Shown: positions 33,190-45,565, counted from the first letter of the stretch. The stretch is 64,000 bases of DNA from Glandiceps talaboti (GCF_964340395.1 NC_135557.1:26070114-26134113), one strand, 5' to 3'. Translations and numbers: made by a program. Notes: generated by a model not told the origin, from the sequence alone.

Positions 33190-33446
33190 CATGTAACATG
33201 TAGTATAGTAATAAATACATGTAACATGTAGTATAGTAATAAATACATGTAACATGTAGTATAGTAATAAATACATGTAACATGTAGTATAGTAATAAAT
33301 ACATGTAACATGTAGTATAGTAATAAATACATGTAACATGTAGTATAGTCATAAATACATGTAACATGTAGTATAGTCATAAATACATGTAACATGTAGT
33401 ATAGTAATAAATACATGTAACATGTAGTATAGTAATAAATACATGT
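33190..33446. repeat. 28-bp minisatellite, about 9 copies
   Basis: Units of ACATGTAACATGTAGTATAG plus TAATAAAT, two of them with TCATAAAT. Each contains the ACATGT palindrome twice. Confidence 0.97.
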
Positions 33447-33500
33447 TACTGACATATGATGAACTTTGAAAGAGGTTATGTTCTCTCCCTTACTTATTAG

Positions 33501-33538
33501 TCTGTCTGTCTGTCTGTCTGTCTGTCTGTATGTCTGTT
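33501..33538. repeat. (CTGT)n microsatellite
   Basis: About nine GTCT units. Confidence 0.95.
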
Positions 33539-33671
33539 AGCAATGTATTCAAATTATGGATGGACTTATTTGAAAGTTTGTGAAAAGATTGCCGACTGAT
33601 TTACTTTTGATGGAGATTCAATTCATATTTAGACTTTAATAAAGATTTAATGACGCAATGGCAAGTATCAG

Positions 33672-33922
33672 CTCCATCCACTTAGGGTGTCTCAACATTG
33701 GCAGAAGTATCCATTGTACTGGGTACCCCCCTAAGCACTATTCACTTAGGGTGTCTCAACATTGGCAGAAGTATCCATTGTACTGGGTACCCCCTAAGCA
33801 CTATTCACTTAGGGTGTCTCAACATTGGCAGAAGTATCCATTGTACTGAGTACCCCCTAAGCACTATTCACTTAGGGTGTCTCAACATTGACAGAAGTAT
33901 CCATTGTACTGGGTACCCTCTA
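33672..33922. repeat. 62-bp minisatellite, 4 copies
   Basis: Units contain CACTTAGGGTGTCTCAACAT, TGGCAGAAGTATCCATTGTA and CTGGGTACCCCCTAAGCAC. Confidence 0.97.
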
Positions 33923-33984
33923 GGAGTTTATATAATGCTGTCTTGTGTGGTAATGGTGCAGTGTGCTTCTATAAAATATAAATC

Positions 33985-34137
33985 ATTTACATGTACACAT
34001 AAATCAACTACATGTACACATAAATCATCTACATGTACACATAAATCAACTACATGTACACATAAATCAACTACATGTACGCATAAATCATCTACATGTA
34101 CACATAAATCATCTACATGTACACACAAATCAACTAC
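33985..34137. repeat. 21-bp minisatellite, about 8 copies
   Basis: Units of CATGTACACATAAATCATCT plus A. The 21-bp period keeps frames open on both strands, but no gene is implied. Confidence 0.97.
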
Positions 34138-34366
34138 ACGCAAGTTTAGAACACTAAATGGACAATGACAAATTATTTGTAATATAAAATATAAATCTTG
34201 TAATATGGACAACCCAACCATATGTAAATCTTTTGTAGAGTTCAATAAATAGTCTCACCACTCCCCTCAAAAGGCAAACACCACCCCTCTACATACAAAA
34301 TGACATCTTCCGGTTTTAAACAGTTTGATATTGCAGTAGGGAACATGCCATTATGATACTTGGGGT

Positions 34367-36885
34367 CTATTCAGCAGGTGCTCTATCTTCAGACTGCATA
34401 TCAGTCATTTCAGCACCACCTTCTACCATCTCAGCCGACTCATCAGCTGCATCATCTCCTCCATCTGGTGTTGTTTGTGGTCTGGTCTCTGCTGCAGTGT
34501 CTGGGGCTGCAGTGTCTGGGGCTGCAGTGTCTGGGGCTGCAGCATCTGGGGCTGCATCTGGAGCTGTTTCTTGTTCTGTTTCTCCAGCTGGTGCAGTTTC
34601 TGTGACTTCTTCAGCTGGTTTGTCATCTGTTGATTAAATAGAAACACAGAAAATAAATATAATGACTTTTGATGATTCTTCTGTCCTATTGATTCACTAT
34701 ATACTGTATTTCACATCTACGGTGCCTTCTGTTTTGTTTCTATGTCAGGTGACCAATCATCACTTGATGTATATGTCAGGTGACCAATCATCACTTGATG
34801 TATATGTCAGGTGACCAATCATCACTTGATGTATATGTCAGGTGACCAATCATCACTTGATGTATATGTCAGGTGACCAATCATCACTTGATGTATATGT
34901 CAGGTGACCAATCATCACTTGATGTATATGTCAGGTGACCAATCATCACTTGATGTATATGTCAGGTGACCAATTGTCACCTGATGTACATGTACTGGCA
35001 TACACTGACACTATATATATACACACTGATTTACACTGACAAATATAACGAAGCTTACAATTACAATAGAAGCTGTTGGTAAGATGTTGAACAGAAGTTG
35101 CCTAGCTAGGCCTGTGTGTCACTTTCACCTAAGTTCAAAATTGGCGTCAACTCCATCCTGATTAACTGAACGTGAACAGATCAACTTTTTAATGAACAAT
35201 GCTTATCCCTTCATGCATTGTCAAAATAAGTGAAATGTGTTCCTTACCTGCAGCTGTCTCGGCAGCACCTTCTGCTGTTTCACCAGTGGGACCATCATCT
35301 GCCACCGCAGCATCTTGAGTTGTTGTGTCATCTGTAGCAGGCTTCTCTTCAGCAGCAGCAGCAGCATCAGGTGCTTCTTCCACTCCTGCTTCAGTTGAAG
35401 CTGGAACTTCTTCTGCAGCTGGTTCAGTTGCAGCAGGAGTTTCCTCTTCTGCAGTTTCAGTTGCAGCAGGCACATCTTCTGGAACAGCTTCAGTGGCTGC
35501 AGGTGTTTCCTCAGTTGATGCATCAGCAGCAGGGACATCCTCTGCTGCAGCTTCTGTTGCTGCAGGTGTATCCTCAACTGCAGCTTCAGTTGTTTGAGGG
35601 GCATCCTCAGCTTCAGTTGCTGGTACTTCAGCAGTTGTGTCATCTTGCTTTACTTCACTTGTGTCTGCTGCATCACTAGGTTGTTGCTGTTCTGTTGCAG
35701 CTTCAGGCTGTTCTTCTGTTGATGGTTGTTCAACTTCTTGTTCTTCAGGTTCTGCAGCTGGCTCTGCTTCTGCAGCAGGCGTTTCAGGTTCTGCAGCAGG
35801 CACCTCAGGTTCTGCTGTTGGTTCATCTGTTTTTTCTGCAGCAGGTGTCTCAGGTTCTTCTGTTGATTCACCTGACTTTTCTGCAACTGCTTCACTTGGT
35901 TTTTCTACTTCAGGTTCAACTGCAGGCTCAGTTGCTGCAGGTTCAGTTTCACCTTTATTTTGAAAATAAGATATACATATAATATAATACATACTGGAGT
36001 AAAGTTATACACACACACATACCATTATTTGTATGAATTAATTGTGTAGAACTCATAACTTAATAAATGCCTTAGGAGAACTAAAAGACATTTTTTGCCT
36101 ATTTCATAATTGTTTAAAGGCTACACCAGATTTTGTTCCAAAAGAAGATGTGACATAGCTTGAATTCAATAAATAAAACTTATTTTGGTGAGAAGTATTC
36201 ATCATGAACACATTTATAAACTGACATGGATTATTTTGATGAAACTATACTTTATCTAATACATCTCTTTCAATGATATTTTACCTGTTTCTTCTTTTGT
36301 TTCTTCTGTTGTTTTCTCCTCAGGTTCTTTCGTCTTCTCTTCAACAACTTCTTCTTTTGGGGGTTCTTCAGTTGTTTCGATTGGTTCCGATTTTTCACTT
36401 TCTTTTACAATCTCTTCTTTTGCCTCTACAATCTCTTTTTCTGCCTCCTGTTTTTCTTCACTTACTATTGGTTGAGGTTCAGGTGCATCACCACTCTGTG
36501 CTGTGACATCAGCAGCAGGTTTTGGTGATGTGGCAGTTTTTGTTTGTACATCATCAGTAACTGGTGATTTGACAACTTGAGGACTAATTTTACTTAATTC
36601 TGGTGATTTGACAACTTGAGGAGTAACTTTACCTAATTCTGGTGACTTATACAGATCTCCTGGTGTCTTTAACTGTGATAAACGACCGTATTCTGTAGAT
36701 ATGAAGACAAATAAAATGAACTGTAAAAGATGGGCATTGGGGTGCTCTGATACTTCATGCTATGTACACACATACATACACCCCCATACACATACACCCC
36801 CCATACCCACATACACACCCATACACACACATACCCCCCACACACACATACACCCCATACACATACACCCCCATACATACACACA

Positions 36886-36974
<89 letters not shown>

Positions 36975-39516
36975 CTGTACACTAACAAATGTATTTGTAA
37001 TTAAAAATTAGATACATTGTATTATCAAAACACAACTACACATCAAAAACAATCCAGTGATGTGAGAGTGCAAGTGTGGTGTACTCGGGTATATGCATGA
37101 GTGCTTGCAGTGTTCTCTCTGCAGCCGTACTTTCAAGAGCGTAGTGAGTGAAAGTGCAGCAGAAAACACTGCTAGCATGAGTACAAATACCTGAGAACAT
37201 TTGGTGGAACTCACATGACATGGGGTTCTGTTAATATTACATATTATAATGTTTATTCAAAACAACAAATTTCCACCAAATCATCATGTGGTGACTTTGA
37301 TGTACATGGAATGATCACGACCTCATTTGCATATCAATATTACAGTAGTGGTATAAAGTATGTTTTCCCCACGGTTACCATGGTTATCAAAGCTTACCAA
37401 ACATTGTTAAAGATAAGTAACTTACCATTAGTTGGGGTAATTGTTTTGTAATATTCCATATTACTACGAAGACTTGCCCTGGAGTCTAATGTGTAGTCAG
37501 TTAAAATATCTCCTCCACCACCCACTATAATGAATATAATAGTAGAAATGTAACATTACAGTGAGAACTGTAGTAGAAACATTGTAACATTACAGTGAGA
37601 GATGTAGTAGAAACATTGTAACATTACAGTGAGAACTGTAGTAGAAACATTGTAACATTACAGTGAGAACTGTAGTAGAAACATTGAAACATTACAGTGA
37701 GAACTGTAGTAGAAACATAACATTACAATGAGAACTGTAGTAGAAACAATGTAACATTACAGTGAGAACTGTAGTAGAAACAATATAACATTACAGTGAG
37801 AACTGTAGTAGAAACAATATAACATTACAGTGAGAACTGTAGTAGAAACAATATAACATTACAGTGAGAACTGTAGTAGAAACATTGTAACATTACAGTG
37901 AGAACTGTAGTAGAAACATTGTAACATTACAGTGAGAACTGTAGTAGAAACAATATAACATTACATTGAGAACTGTAGTAGAAACAATATAACATTACAG
38001 TGAGAACTGTAGTAGAAACATTGTAACATTACATTGAGAACTGTAGTAGAAACAATATAACATTACAGTGAGAACTGTAGTAGAAACAATATAACATTAC
38101 AGTGAGAACTGTAGTAGAAACATTCTAACATTACATTGAGAACTGTAGTAGAAACATTGTAACATTACAGTGAGAACTGTAGTAGAAACATAACATTACA
38201 GTGAGAACTGTAGTAGAAACATTGTAACATTACAATGAGAACTGTAGTAGAAACATAACATTACAGTGAGAACTGTAGTAGAAACATTGTAACATTACAG
38301 TGAGAACTGTAGTAGAAACAATGTAACATTACAGTGAGAACTGTAGTAGAAACATAACATTACAGTGAGAACTGTAGTAGAAACATTGTAACATTACAAT
38401 GAGAACTGTGGTAGAAACATAACATTACAGTGAGAACTGTAGTAGAAACATTGTAACATTACAGTGAGAACTGTAGTAGAAACATTGTAACATTACAGTG
38501 AGAACTGTAGTAGAAACATTGTAACATTACAATGAGAACTGTAGTAGAAACATAACATTACAGTGAGAACTGTAGTAGAAACATTGTAACATTACAGTGA
38601 GAACTGTAGTAGAAACAATGTAACATTACAGTGAGAACTGTAGTAGAAACATAACATTACAGTGAGAACTGTAGTAGAAACATTGTAACATTACAATGAG
38701 AACTGTGGTAGAAACATAACATTACAGTGAGAACTGTAGTAGAAACATTGTAACATTACAGTGAGAACTGTAGTAGAAACATTGTAACATTACAGTGAGA
38801 ACTGTAGTAGAAACATAACATTACAGTGAGAACTGTAGTAGAAACATTGTAACATTACAGTGAGAACTGTAGTAGAAACATTGTAACATTACAGTGAGAA
38901 CTGTAGTAGAAACATAACATTACAGTGAGAACTGTAGTAGAAACATTGTAACATTGCAGTACTAGCTAGCTCATAAAGCACTATAAAAGAATACTTTCAC
39001 TCAGAAGAATACGTTTGTGCAGATGACTGGTTTCTTTGTTATGTTAATCATTGATTGTATAGAAATCTTTGTTAAGGTTTTGTGTTTGGCCATAGACCCT
39101 AGGGTTTATGGTTTGGTAGATTTCATGTGACAACAAATGATATGGTTGATTGGTTGTCAATAATATTCTTTATGGTCCAAATATGGGTTTTGTCACTGAG
39201 GTTGTAAGGCAGAAGGGCCCGACTTTAGGAGAGCCTGTAAGCTGTATTACCGAGGTCTGTGAAACCTATATCCCGGTCTTAGACGCAATCCCAAGTGGGG
39301 CTTTAAGTTGACAGAGTCCATTTTGTGGATACCCTGACTTGATACAATAAAGTATTACTTACTTTCCCTGATATCTGTCAGTTTCTTGAGATAGTTAGCA
39401 GCAAACACATAAATATTGTCTGGTTGATTACGTAACACTTCTCTGGAAAGTGCATTCAGGATATTTCTAAACCCATGTGGGACAGATAATGTGTCTGGTC
39501 CATACCTCACAGACAT
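34367..39516 (-). CDS. RIIa (R2D2) domain protein with Glu/Ala/Pro-rich tail, SPA17/CABYR-like
   Basis: Five coding exons: 39516-39363, 37524-37426, 36692-36285, 35952-35248, 34626-34367. They give 541 aa with consistent phases. Residues 1-51 resemble the N-terminus of sperm protein SP17: VPHGFRNILNALSREVLR, then QPDNIYVFAANYLKKLTDIRE. This RII-type dimerisation/docking fold binds amphipathic helices of A-kinase anchoring proteins in flagella. Exon 3 has a KSPELGKVTPQVV-type repeat and Lys/Glu-rich stretches. Exon 4 (235 aa) is almost wholly E, A, P, T and S with loose (E)ETPAATEA repeats. Exon 5 has APDTA repeats and ends RAPAE. No IQ motif was seen, unlike SP17, so orthology is open. A 3' splice site (CTTCTTCCGATAG) at 39540 leaves a 23-nt leader before the ATG and implies a non-coding upstream exon. 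Confidence 0.82.
34738..34985. repeat. 31-bp minisatellite, 8 copies
   Basis: Units of GTCAGGTGACCAATCATCAC plus TTGATGTATAT in the last intron of the RIIa gene. Units are almost identical apart from the final one. Confidence 0.97.
36762..36972. repeat. (CA)n microsatellite with CCCCATACA variants
   Basis: ATACACCCCC units shade into a pure CA run. It lies about 70 nt upstream of RIIa exon 3. Confidence 0.97.
37078..37202. mobile_element. Imperfect foldback, about 120 bp
   Basis: ACTCGGGTAT...GCATGAGTGCTTGCAGTGTT on the left pairs imperfectly with AACACTGCTAGCATGAGTAC...ATACCTGAG on the right. The inner GCAGCCGTACTTTCA also pairs with TGAAAGTGCAGC. Confidence 0.55.
37535..38960. repeat. 1.4-kb minisatellite of 34/28-bp units, over 40 copies
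   Basis: Units of ACATTACAGTGAGAACTGTA plus GTAGAAACATTGTA alternate with a shorter form lacking six bases (GTAGAAACATAACATTACAG). Higher-order blocks of long-long-short type recur from about 38180 on. It fills most of RIIa intron 1 and stops about 10 nt from the acceptor of exon 2. In gene sense each unit reads TTTCTACTACAG, a good imitation of a 3' splice site. Confidence 0.97.
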
Positions 39517-39861
39517 GTTGATTTTGTGTGTAGATACAACTATCGGAAGAAGAAAAAATTCAAATAAAATTTGGAATGAGATAAAAACCACAATACTTCA
39601 TTAGCTACATCCCCTCACCTTTGTGTATGACAAATACTGCAACAAACCATGATGAAGAACAAGGTGAGGTGCAAACATTGCACTTTGAAAAGGAAATGAT
39701 AATAAACAATAATGAATGCCTTATCTACTTCTTTCATCTGAGGCCCTTCATTTATTGTCGTTATTCCTTATCTAGAGCAAGGAGGTGTGTGTTGTAGTAC
39801 TATACATGCAAAGACATTACTTGTATATATATACACATCTAACTTCTGTAGACGTATTAGT

Positions 39862-40135
39862 CCTGCTTGCAGACTGAGTAAGTTGGGACTCGATTCTGAC
39901 AATTTCCCTTTCCTTCTCCGTCTGTTTGGTTTATATCTACATCCCCTAGTATACATGTATCTATATAGTCCTGCTTGCAGACGGTGTAAGTCAGGATTCG
40001 ATTCTGACAATTTCCCTTCCATTCACCATCTGTTTGGTCTATATCTACATCCCCTAGTATACATGTATCTATATAGTCCTGCTTGCAGACGGTGTAAGTC
40101 AGGATTCAATTCTGATAATTACCTTTGTTTATATA
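39862..40135. repeat. 107-bp repeat, 2.5 copies
   Basis: AGTCCTGCTTGCAGAC(GG/TG)... TTCTGACAATTTCCCTT, then CATCCCCTAGTATACATGTA recurs at about 39860, 39967 and 40075. Confidence 0.9.
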
Positions 40136-40756
40136 GGGACAATATCAGAATAGAGTAAGTTCTGAATACTACCACGACTACTATACCGACATATTCTAAA
40201 TGTTGTATGCATTTTTCTACACCTCCTTCCGATCACGATGGCAGACTCTAAAATGTTGTGATATCCCAAATAAATTATTTCTAATTCAAAACATAATAAT
40301 TGTGACTTCCTTGTCTACATTGGATGAGAATATAATCAAATCCAACTACATTGTGAGTGTCATCACAGAGTACAATACATGTACATGATGTTCAAATACA
40401 TACGATGGTAGCCCTGCTATGCAAATATTGTGTGTGTCTGGGACTGAGAAGGAGTTCTAGGATATGTCAGAAACGAGTCCCGACGTCACTTACTCCGTCA
40501 AGCAGGAGAAGATAAGGTACATGTACATTCTACATGTATATAACGTCATTTGGGTTTCTTCACATTCGATGTATTCATACCTACATCAGTACATGCTGGC
40601 TGTCATGGTCTATCGATATTATTGGGCATATTGCCTAAATACATATAACGGTTTTCCAGTCCATAAATTTCATGAACTGTGTGAACTATGGGGCTACAAG
40701 TTAACGTCTGCTCATAGGAATCTAGCATCAAAGTCATTCTAACTCGATGGTCTGCT

Positions 40757-40869
40757 ACACAGGTACTCGAATCAATCTGTATGATTTTTTAAAAACATTA
40801 TGTATGGTAAATAAGTCTTATTTACCATACATTTTTAAAAAATCATACAGATTGATTCGGGTACCTGTG
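40757..40869. mobile_element. Near-perfect 113-bp hairpin
   Basis: Left arm ACACAGGTACTCGAATCAAT, CTGTATGATTTTTTAAAAA and TGTATGGTAAATAAG pairs with the right arm over some 50 nt. There is one 4-5 nt bulge (CATTA) and one mismatch (CTCG/CCCG). The loop is only a few bases. It could be a MITE or a long hairpin RNA source. Confidence 0.8.
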
Positions 40870-41226
40870 GTACGTCTCAGTGCTATATCACATGTCCGAC
40901 ACCCAGTATCCGTTTCTGTTTCTTCCCAGAAACTTCACTCCCATAGGTCGTAGATTCTCCAAGTAAATATAGTCAGCGTTTCACATTGTTCAGTCAAGAG
41001 TGTGACACCGTTCAAATGAACATACATACTTTCGTATTTATAAACCTTATTTTGTTATTGTGTTAACTATTATTAGTATTACTCCATTCTTGTTATATTT
41101 GTTTTAGCCCCAAACACTTTATATTGCAGACAATCCAATGAAGAAATGTAGTATTCTTAACGGGTGCAATAAAGATTCTATTCTATTCTTGTATACAGTA
41201 TATTAATTCTGTATAAAATCACTCAC

Positions 41227-41345
41227 CTGACACAAGATAGGTACGTAACTTTTTCCACCTGCGAACTAAGATTGCATTGACTGTGTATGTACTGTGAGCA
41301 CTTGTTGTGCCGAGACAAAAATTACCATGTGAATAAAGAACAGGC
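41227..41345 (-). other. Probable non-coding first exon of the RIIa gene
   Basis: On the minus strand GTACCTATCTTGTGTCAG/GTGAGT is a strong 5' splice site with its last exon base at 41227. It would pair with the acceptor at 39540. The upstream boundary (start site) is a guess. Confidence 0.35.
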
Positions 41346-41584
41346 CAAGTTTTGTTTGTAAAGGTTGCCAACGAATAACGTACGCATGCGCAATTATGGC
41401 AATTGTTTGTTTTTTGAACTACTTGTCACCATGTACCAATGCTTCGGTATTGATTAGGTCAAAGAGCGCCACATAATGATTGAGTTCAATGCTTTTGTTT
41501 TTCTTTCGTGACTCGTTCTCGCTAGCTCTGCTCTCAACTGAACACGTTCTCGAACATTTTCAAGTACACATAGAGAATTTGGGA

Positions 41585-41586
<2 letters not shown>

Positions 41587-41670
<84 letters not shown>

Positions 41671-41685
41671 CTAGCGAGAGAGAGA

Positions 41686-41737
<52 letters not shown>

Positions 41738-41739
41738 CT

Positions 41740-41776
<37 letters not shown>
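41587..41776. repeat. (GA)n microsatellite with TACTAGC interruptions
   Basis: Three long GAGA runs are split twice by GATACTAGCGAGA. They lie upstream of the RIIa gene. Confidence 0.98.
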
Positions 41777-41777
<1 letters not shown>

Positions 41778-42771
41778 TTGTTCAGCTCATTTTTGTTTTG
41801 TCCTTCGTATTTTTTAAATATGGGAATAATTTGTTTAAAATGCTGTACTTATTTCTCTAAACGTATGCCTCTTCATTTGTGAATGATATTCACTTTGAAG
41901 CACCATAAATTCGACTAAGACTGCATGCAACTTGTCTGTTTCTTAATTATCCGTGGTACTTTTGTGATGATAGAGTATTTATTGGTTGGTTCCTAAAACC
42001 ACCTGTCTTATTTGTTATGCATTATTTTAATGACCAGGTGTATTCACCTAATGTTAATTAACATAGTCTTTAAATAGCGAGGAATACAGTGCCACGTCGG
42101 CTGTTCTACAATAGGTGGGAGTTGAGGCAGTCCACGGCTCGTTCCTGAAGTTTTCTCAGTGATTTCGTCAAGGGAGGTCCATCTTCCACTGTAGCTGTCC
42201 GGAGAAATGTCGTTTTCCTGTAAAGTTGGGCATTGAGAGTAAGCGGACCCTGACGTATGGTATAAATAGTGCGGACAATGACGTCAAAGTTTGGAGAGAA
42301 ATACTTCGAGGACCGTTCGGTACAACGGAGGAACCGTGAGTAGAAGTTTGTCCCACGTAGCCGCCTTCAACATCCAACGAACTCGCCGTCCTCTGCTCTG
42401 TACTCGGTAACAGTTTGTGTGCACCACCGGTAAGACTAAAAGTCACGATATTCGACAGTCAACTCGCCAGTCAAGTTTGATAACATTACTGAACATTTTG
42501 ATATTTAGCACATTTGGAACCCTTTTTAGTTTATAAGTTTGTAAACCCTGTAATACATGTACACTTTCAAGACTTATTATTATAGTATATTTTGTTTCAT
42601 TACGACTGATAATTGTTAAGTGTAATGCTGTGTAGTGTCCTGTGTTTGACCGTTTGTTGTTTCGACTGGAAGTTGTGGGGAAAGTATTTAATCGTGCGCT
42701 ATTTAATTTGGCTTCTCTAAATTTTCGGTTCGTAACACTATGTACAATCGTAGTACTTCCATGGAACAATC

Positions 42772-42790
42772 ATGGATGTATTAGTGAGTC
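42772..42790. repeat. Lone copy of CATGGATGTATTAGTGAG
   Basis: This word equals one arm of the hairpin at 46642-46675. It lies upstream of the 221-aa gene. Confidence 0.5.
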
Positions 42791-43050
42791 TCACTTTTGA
42801 TACAATGCAATATATGGTTCTTCCGCGCAAGACATGAATTACGTCATCATTCCTAGCACACAATCAAAATCTGGATCACATGTCTATGGAACAACTTTGG
42901 CCAATTATGACGCGTTCTCAGTGGAATCGAATTCGATAGAATCTTCTTGTAACACAGATAGGCACGAACAGAACAAAGACAAATCTATACGAAGTAAGCT
43001 TACACGTAATTTGGTTATCATAGGAGGAGAGACCGAATGCCTGGTTTGTC

Positions 43051-44405
43051 ATGGACCAAGGAACAAGTAAAACATTCCAAACAAATTTTAATTTTGGTAA
43101 CGATGATATTCCACCCCATGTGACGTCATATTATAAAGATTATGTTCTTATGAAACGCTTTTTAAAGCCGAAACCAGAGCAGTCGATACCACCCCCTCTA
43201 CCGGCAGAAGTAAGTATATAATGAAAATAGCACAAACGTGAGTGAATTCCAAATTTGTTTTAATCCTAGAAAGAGGAGAAGAGAAGGGGTGGAATGATGA
43301 CAGGAGGAAGGCAGCATTTTGAGTGAGATGGGGGGGGGGGGGGTACGAAAACTAATCCAGATTCCATATCCATTCCCATTTAGAATCTGAGGTTTCTAGT
43401 AGACATCTGCCAAATAATTATAGCGAAAGAAGCAATCTCTTATTACGTTGGTGTAAGAATAAAGTGAGGCCTCTTGGGCGTTACCTTTCTTTATAAGTTA
43501 TATTGAATGATTCGATCAGCTCTATAAGACTTAAAATATTTGTGCCAAAACATGGCTGTATAGTAGTACCTCAGAAAATAGTGGTAATGACAAGAACAAT
43601 ACTACCCGGGTACAATGATGCTGTTGTCATTTAGGGTTTTCAATGTGTACTGATGTTTGCTGACCCCCCCCCCCCCCCATTTAAATATCAGATGATATGA
43701 AACATTTTATGAAGTTCCATATGACCTCTGGGATACCAATGGAAAAGTAATCTAATCTCTATATTAACATGTTTTTATTACAGATTATGTGAAATGTGAA
43801 CATTGTAACATCTCCACCCCTCCCCACCCCATCCAATATTTATATGAAGGGCCTAGAATAATATTTTTTCTACGAAATAATTATTATACATTTAATAGGT
43901 AATCCCGCAATTAGATGAAAATTATTCACCGACAACCCAGAGAAAACATTTTATTCACTACGGTCACCAGACCATTCGTAACCTAGCAACCACTAGGAAA
44001 CTAGATCTCGAAACGATGAAGGGAATACACACACGAGACTCGGTGGAACTTGCGCTCATTGACCCGAAAAAAGATGCTGTGCCAACAGTGCCCACTACAA
44101 AAGCGTGCTTTCGAGATAGAGAAGGACTTCGACCAGATTTGAAGCCATTTTATGACAAAATACCAGTTGATGTTACAAAAGTTGAATGTAAGCCGGCAGA
44201 TGATCTTCCAATCACACACAGACCGTGCCTTCGAACGGACGTGGGTGCCTTGCAACGTGATCGTGTCTGGGAGGCTATGAGGATGGCCAGTGGTGCAGAC
44301 AGACGTGACGTCACAGAATCAAAGAGCGCTTACCGATGGCCAAGTTTGGACGAAAAGAAAAATGTTTTCAGATACAGTAAAGAAATACAACAGCCAAAAC
44401 AATAA
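43051..44405 (+). CDS. Unrecognised 221-aa protein
   Basis: Two exons, 43051-43209 and 43899-44405, join in phase 0 (GAA/GTAAGT, then TTTAATAG/GTAATC). The protein begins MDQGTSKTFQTNFNFGNDD and contains PPHVTSYYKDYVLMKRF, KHFIHYGHQTIRNLATTRK, RPDLKPFYDKIP and SAYRWPSLDEKKNVFRYSK. It is hydrophilic and basic, without signal peptide, membrane segment or repeat. The short aromatic and proline-rich blocks remind me of microtubule inner or sperm-tail proteins, but I cannot name a family. Start choice: ATG at 43051 is the first in this frame that fits the exon; an overlapping 78-codon frame from 42834 ends at 43070 and is treated as leader. An AATAAA overlaps the stop codon (44401-44406) and another follows at 44413. 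Confidence 0.7.
43333..43348. repeat. Poly-G and poly-C runs in the intron
   Basis: A G14 run at 43331-43344 and a C13-14 run at 43664-43678 both lie in the intron of the 221-aa gene. Confidence 0.8.
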
Positions 44406-44689
44406 ATATTTTAATAAAAGAACTAGGTTTTCCTCGACGTACATGTTCTAATAGTTTGATGGTTTGTATTACAAGAGATAATATATATTCAATCACATCA
44501 ATAAAAAGGAGTTTTTAAAAAATGTCCTCGTGTCAGAAATTTTATCTTCTGATCATTCATTCTGTAGAAGACATTTAAATTTAATTTTATAATTTTATTA
44601 AAATGAGAATCTTCGAATTCTGTATTCCTCCATATTCAGTCGCTGTTAATTTACCAAACCATGAGTTACTTTGTTTCGTCTCCGACTTG

Positions 44690-44772
44690 AACTTTGGTAT
44701 ACGAGAGACTTTGCTATTAGTAGTCATAAACTTTGGTATACGAGAGACTTAGCTATTAGTAGTCATAAACTT
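44690..44772. repeat. 38-bp tandem duplication
   Basis: AACTTTGGTATACGAGAGAC plus TTTGCTATTAGTAGTCAT is present twice. Confidence 0.95.
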
Positions 44773-45204
44773 GCTGAAATCGATGGTTTTCATCCGATTT
44801 GTTCACAAATACTTGCAAAAACACTATGTAGCGTGTTTTATTCACTTTTCCTTGTTAATGTTATATGCTACCTATAGGGGAAAACTACTCAAAACTTAAC
44901 AAATTAGAATACATAAGATATTTCATCCATTTATTGAGATGTATTCACAAACCATATTAATATTTAGTGATATCAAAGACATAAATAATACAAAAATACC
45001 AGTAATACAAATACATAAATTGCATGAAAAGTACACATCATTCACGTACACGTACAGTATCAAAGAAAGCATTGCATGTTACATCATTACAGTATCAGCT
45101 ATTGTTTCTGTACTCACATTTCTTGGCAAACAGCTCACAACTATTGAAATAGCATGATTTCGACATAGTATAAACAATACAATATCTCTTGCACTCAAAT
45201 CCCT

Positions 45205-45259
45205 ACATAGGACACTCTGTCTCTGTCTGTCTGCCAGTCTCTCTCTCTGTGTCAGCCTC

Positions 45260-45305
<46 letters not shown>

Positions 45306-45345
45306 AGTCTCTCTCTCTCTCTTTGTTTTTCTCTCTCTCACTCAG
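45205..45345. repeat. (CTGT)n/(CT)n microsatellite
   Basis: A CTGTCTGT core at 45260-45305 is flanked by TCTCTCTC. It lies in the gap between the 221-aa gene and the GNAT gene. Confidence 0.95.
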
Positions 45346-45473
45346 CTGTTCTGCGTTACATAAAAAAGGCATGAATTACACTATCCATGGTATATATGTA
45401 TCACAAAATTCAACATTAGCTAAAATTAGAGAAGTTAATTGAAAATGTTACACTTCAAGAAAATAAAGGAAAT

Positions 45474-45565
45474 GTGTGTGTGTGTGTGTGTGTGTGGGGG
45501 GGGTGATATGTGTGTGTGTGTGTGGGGGGGGTGATGTATGTGGGTGGGTGTGGGTGTGGGTGTGA
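45474..45565. repeat. (TG)n with G-runs
   Basis: TGTGTG tracts alternate with GGGGGGGTGATATG and GGGTGGGTG blocks. Just beyond, AAAACAGCATTTATTAGCGG plus TAGTTATCAGGGG is duplicated at 45590-45658. Confidence 0.9.

Noticed and set aside
35325-35982. Long open frames on the plus strand (Ser/Ala/Gly-rich and Leu/Gln-rich)
   Set aside because: They are antisense or shifted readings of the Glu/Ala-rich RIIa exon 4, whose minus-strand frame fits splice phases on both sides.
42834-43070. 78-codon open frame starting MNYVIIPSTQ
   Set aside because: It overlaps the start of the 221-aa protein in another frame, has no domain, and fits better as 5' leader sequence.
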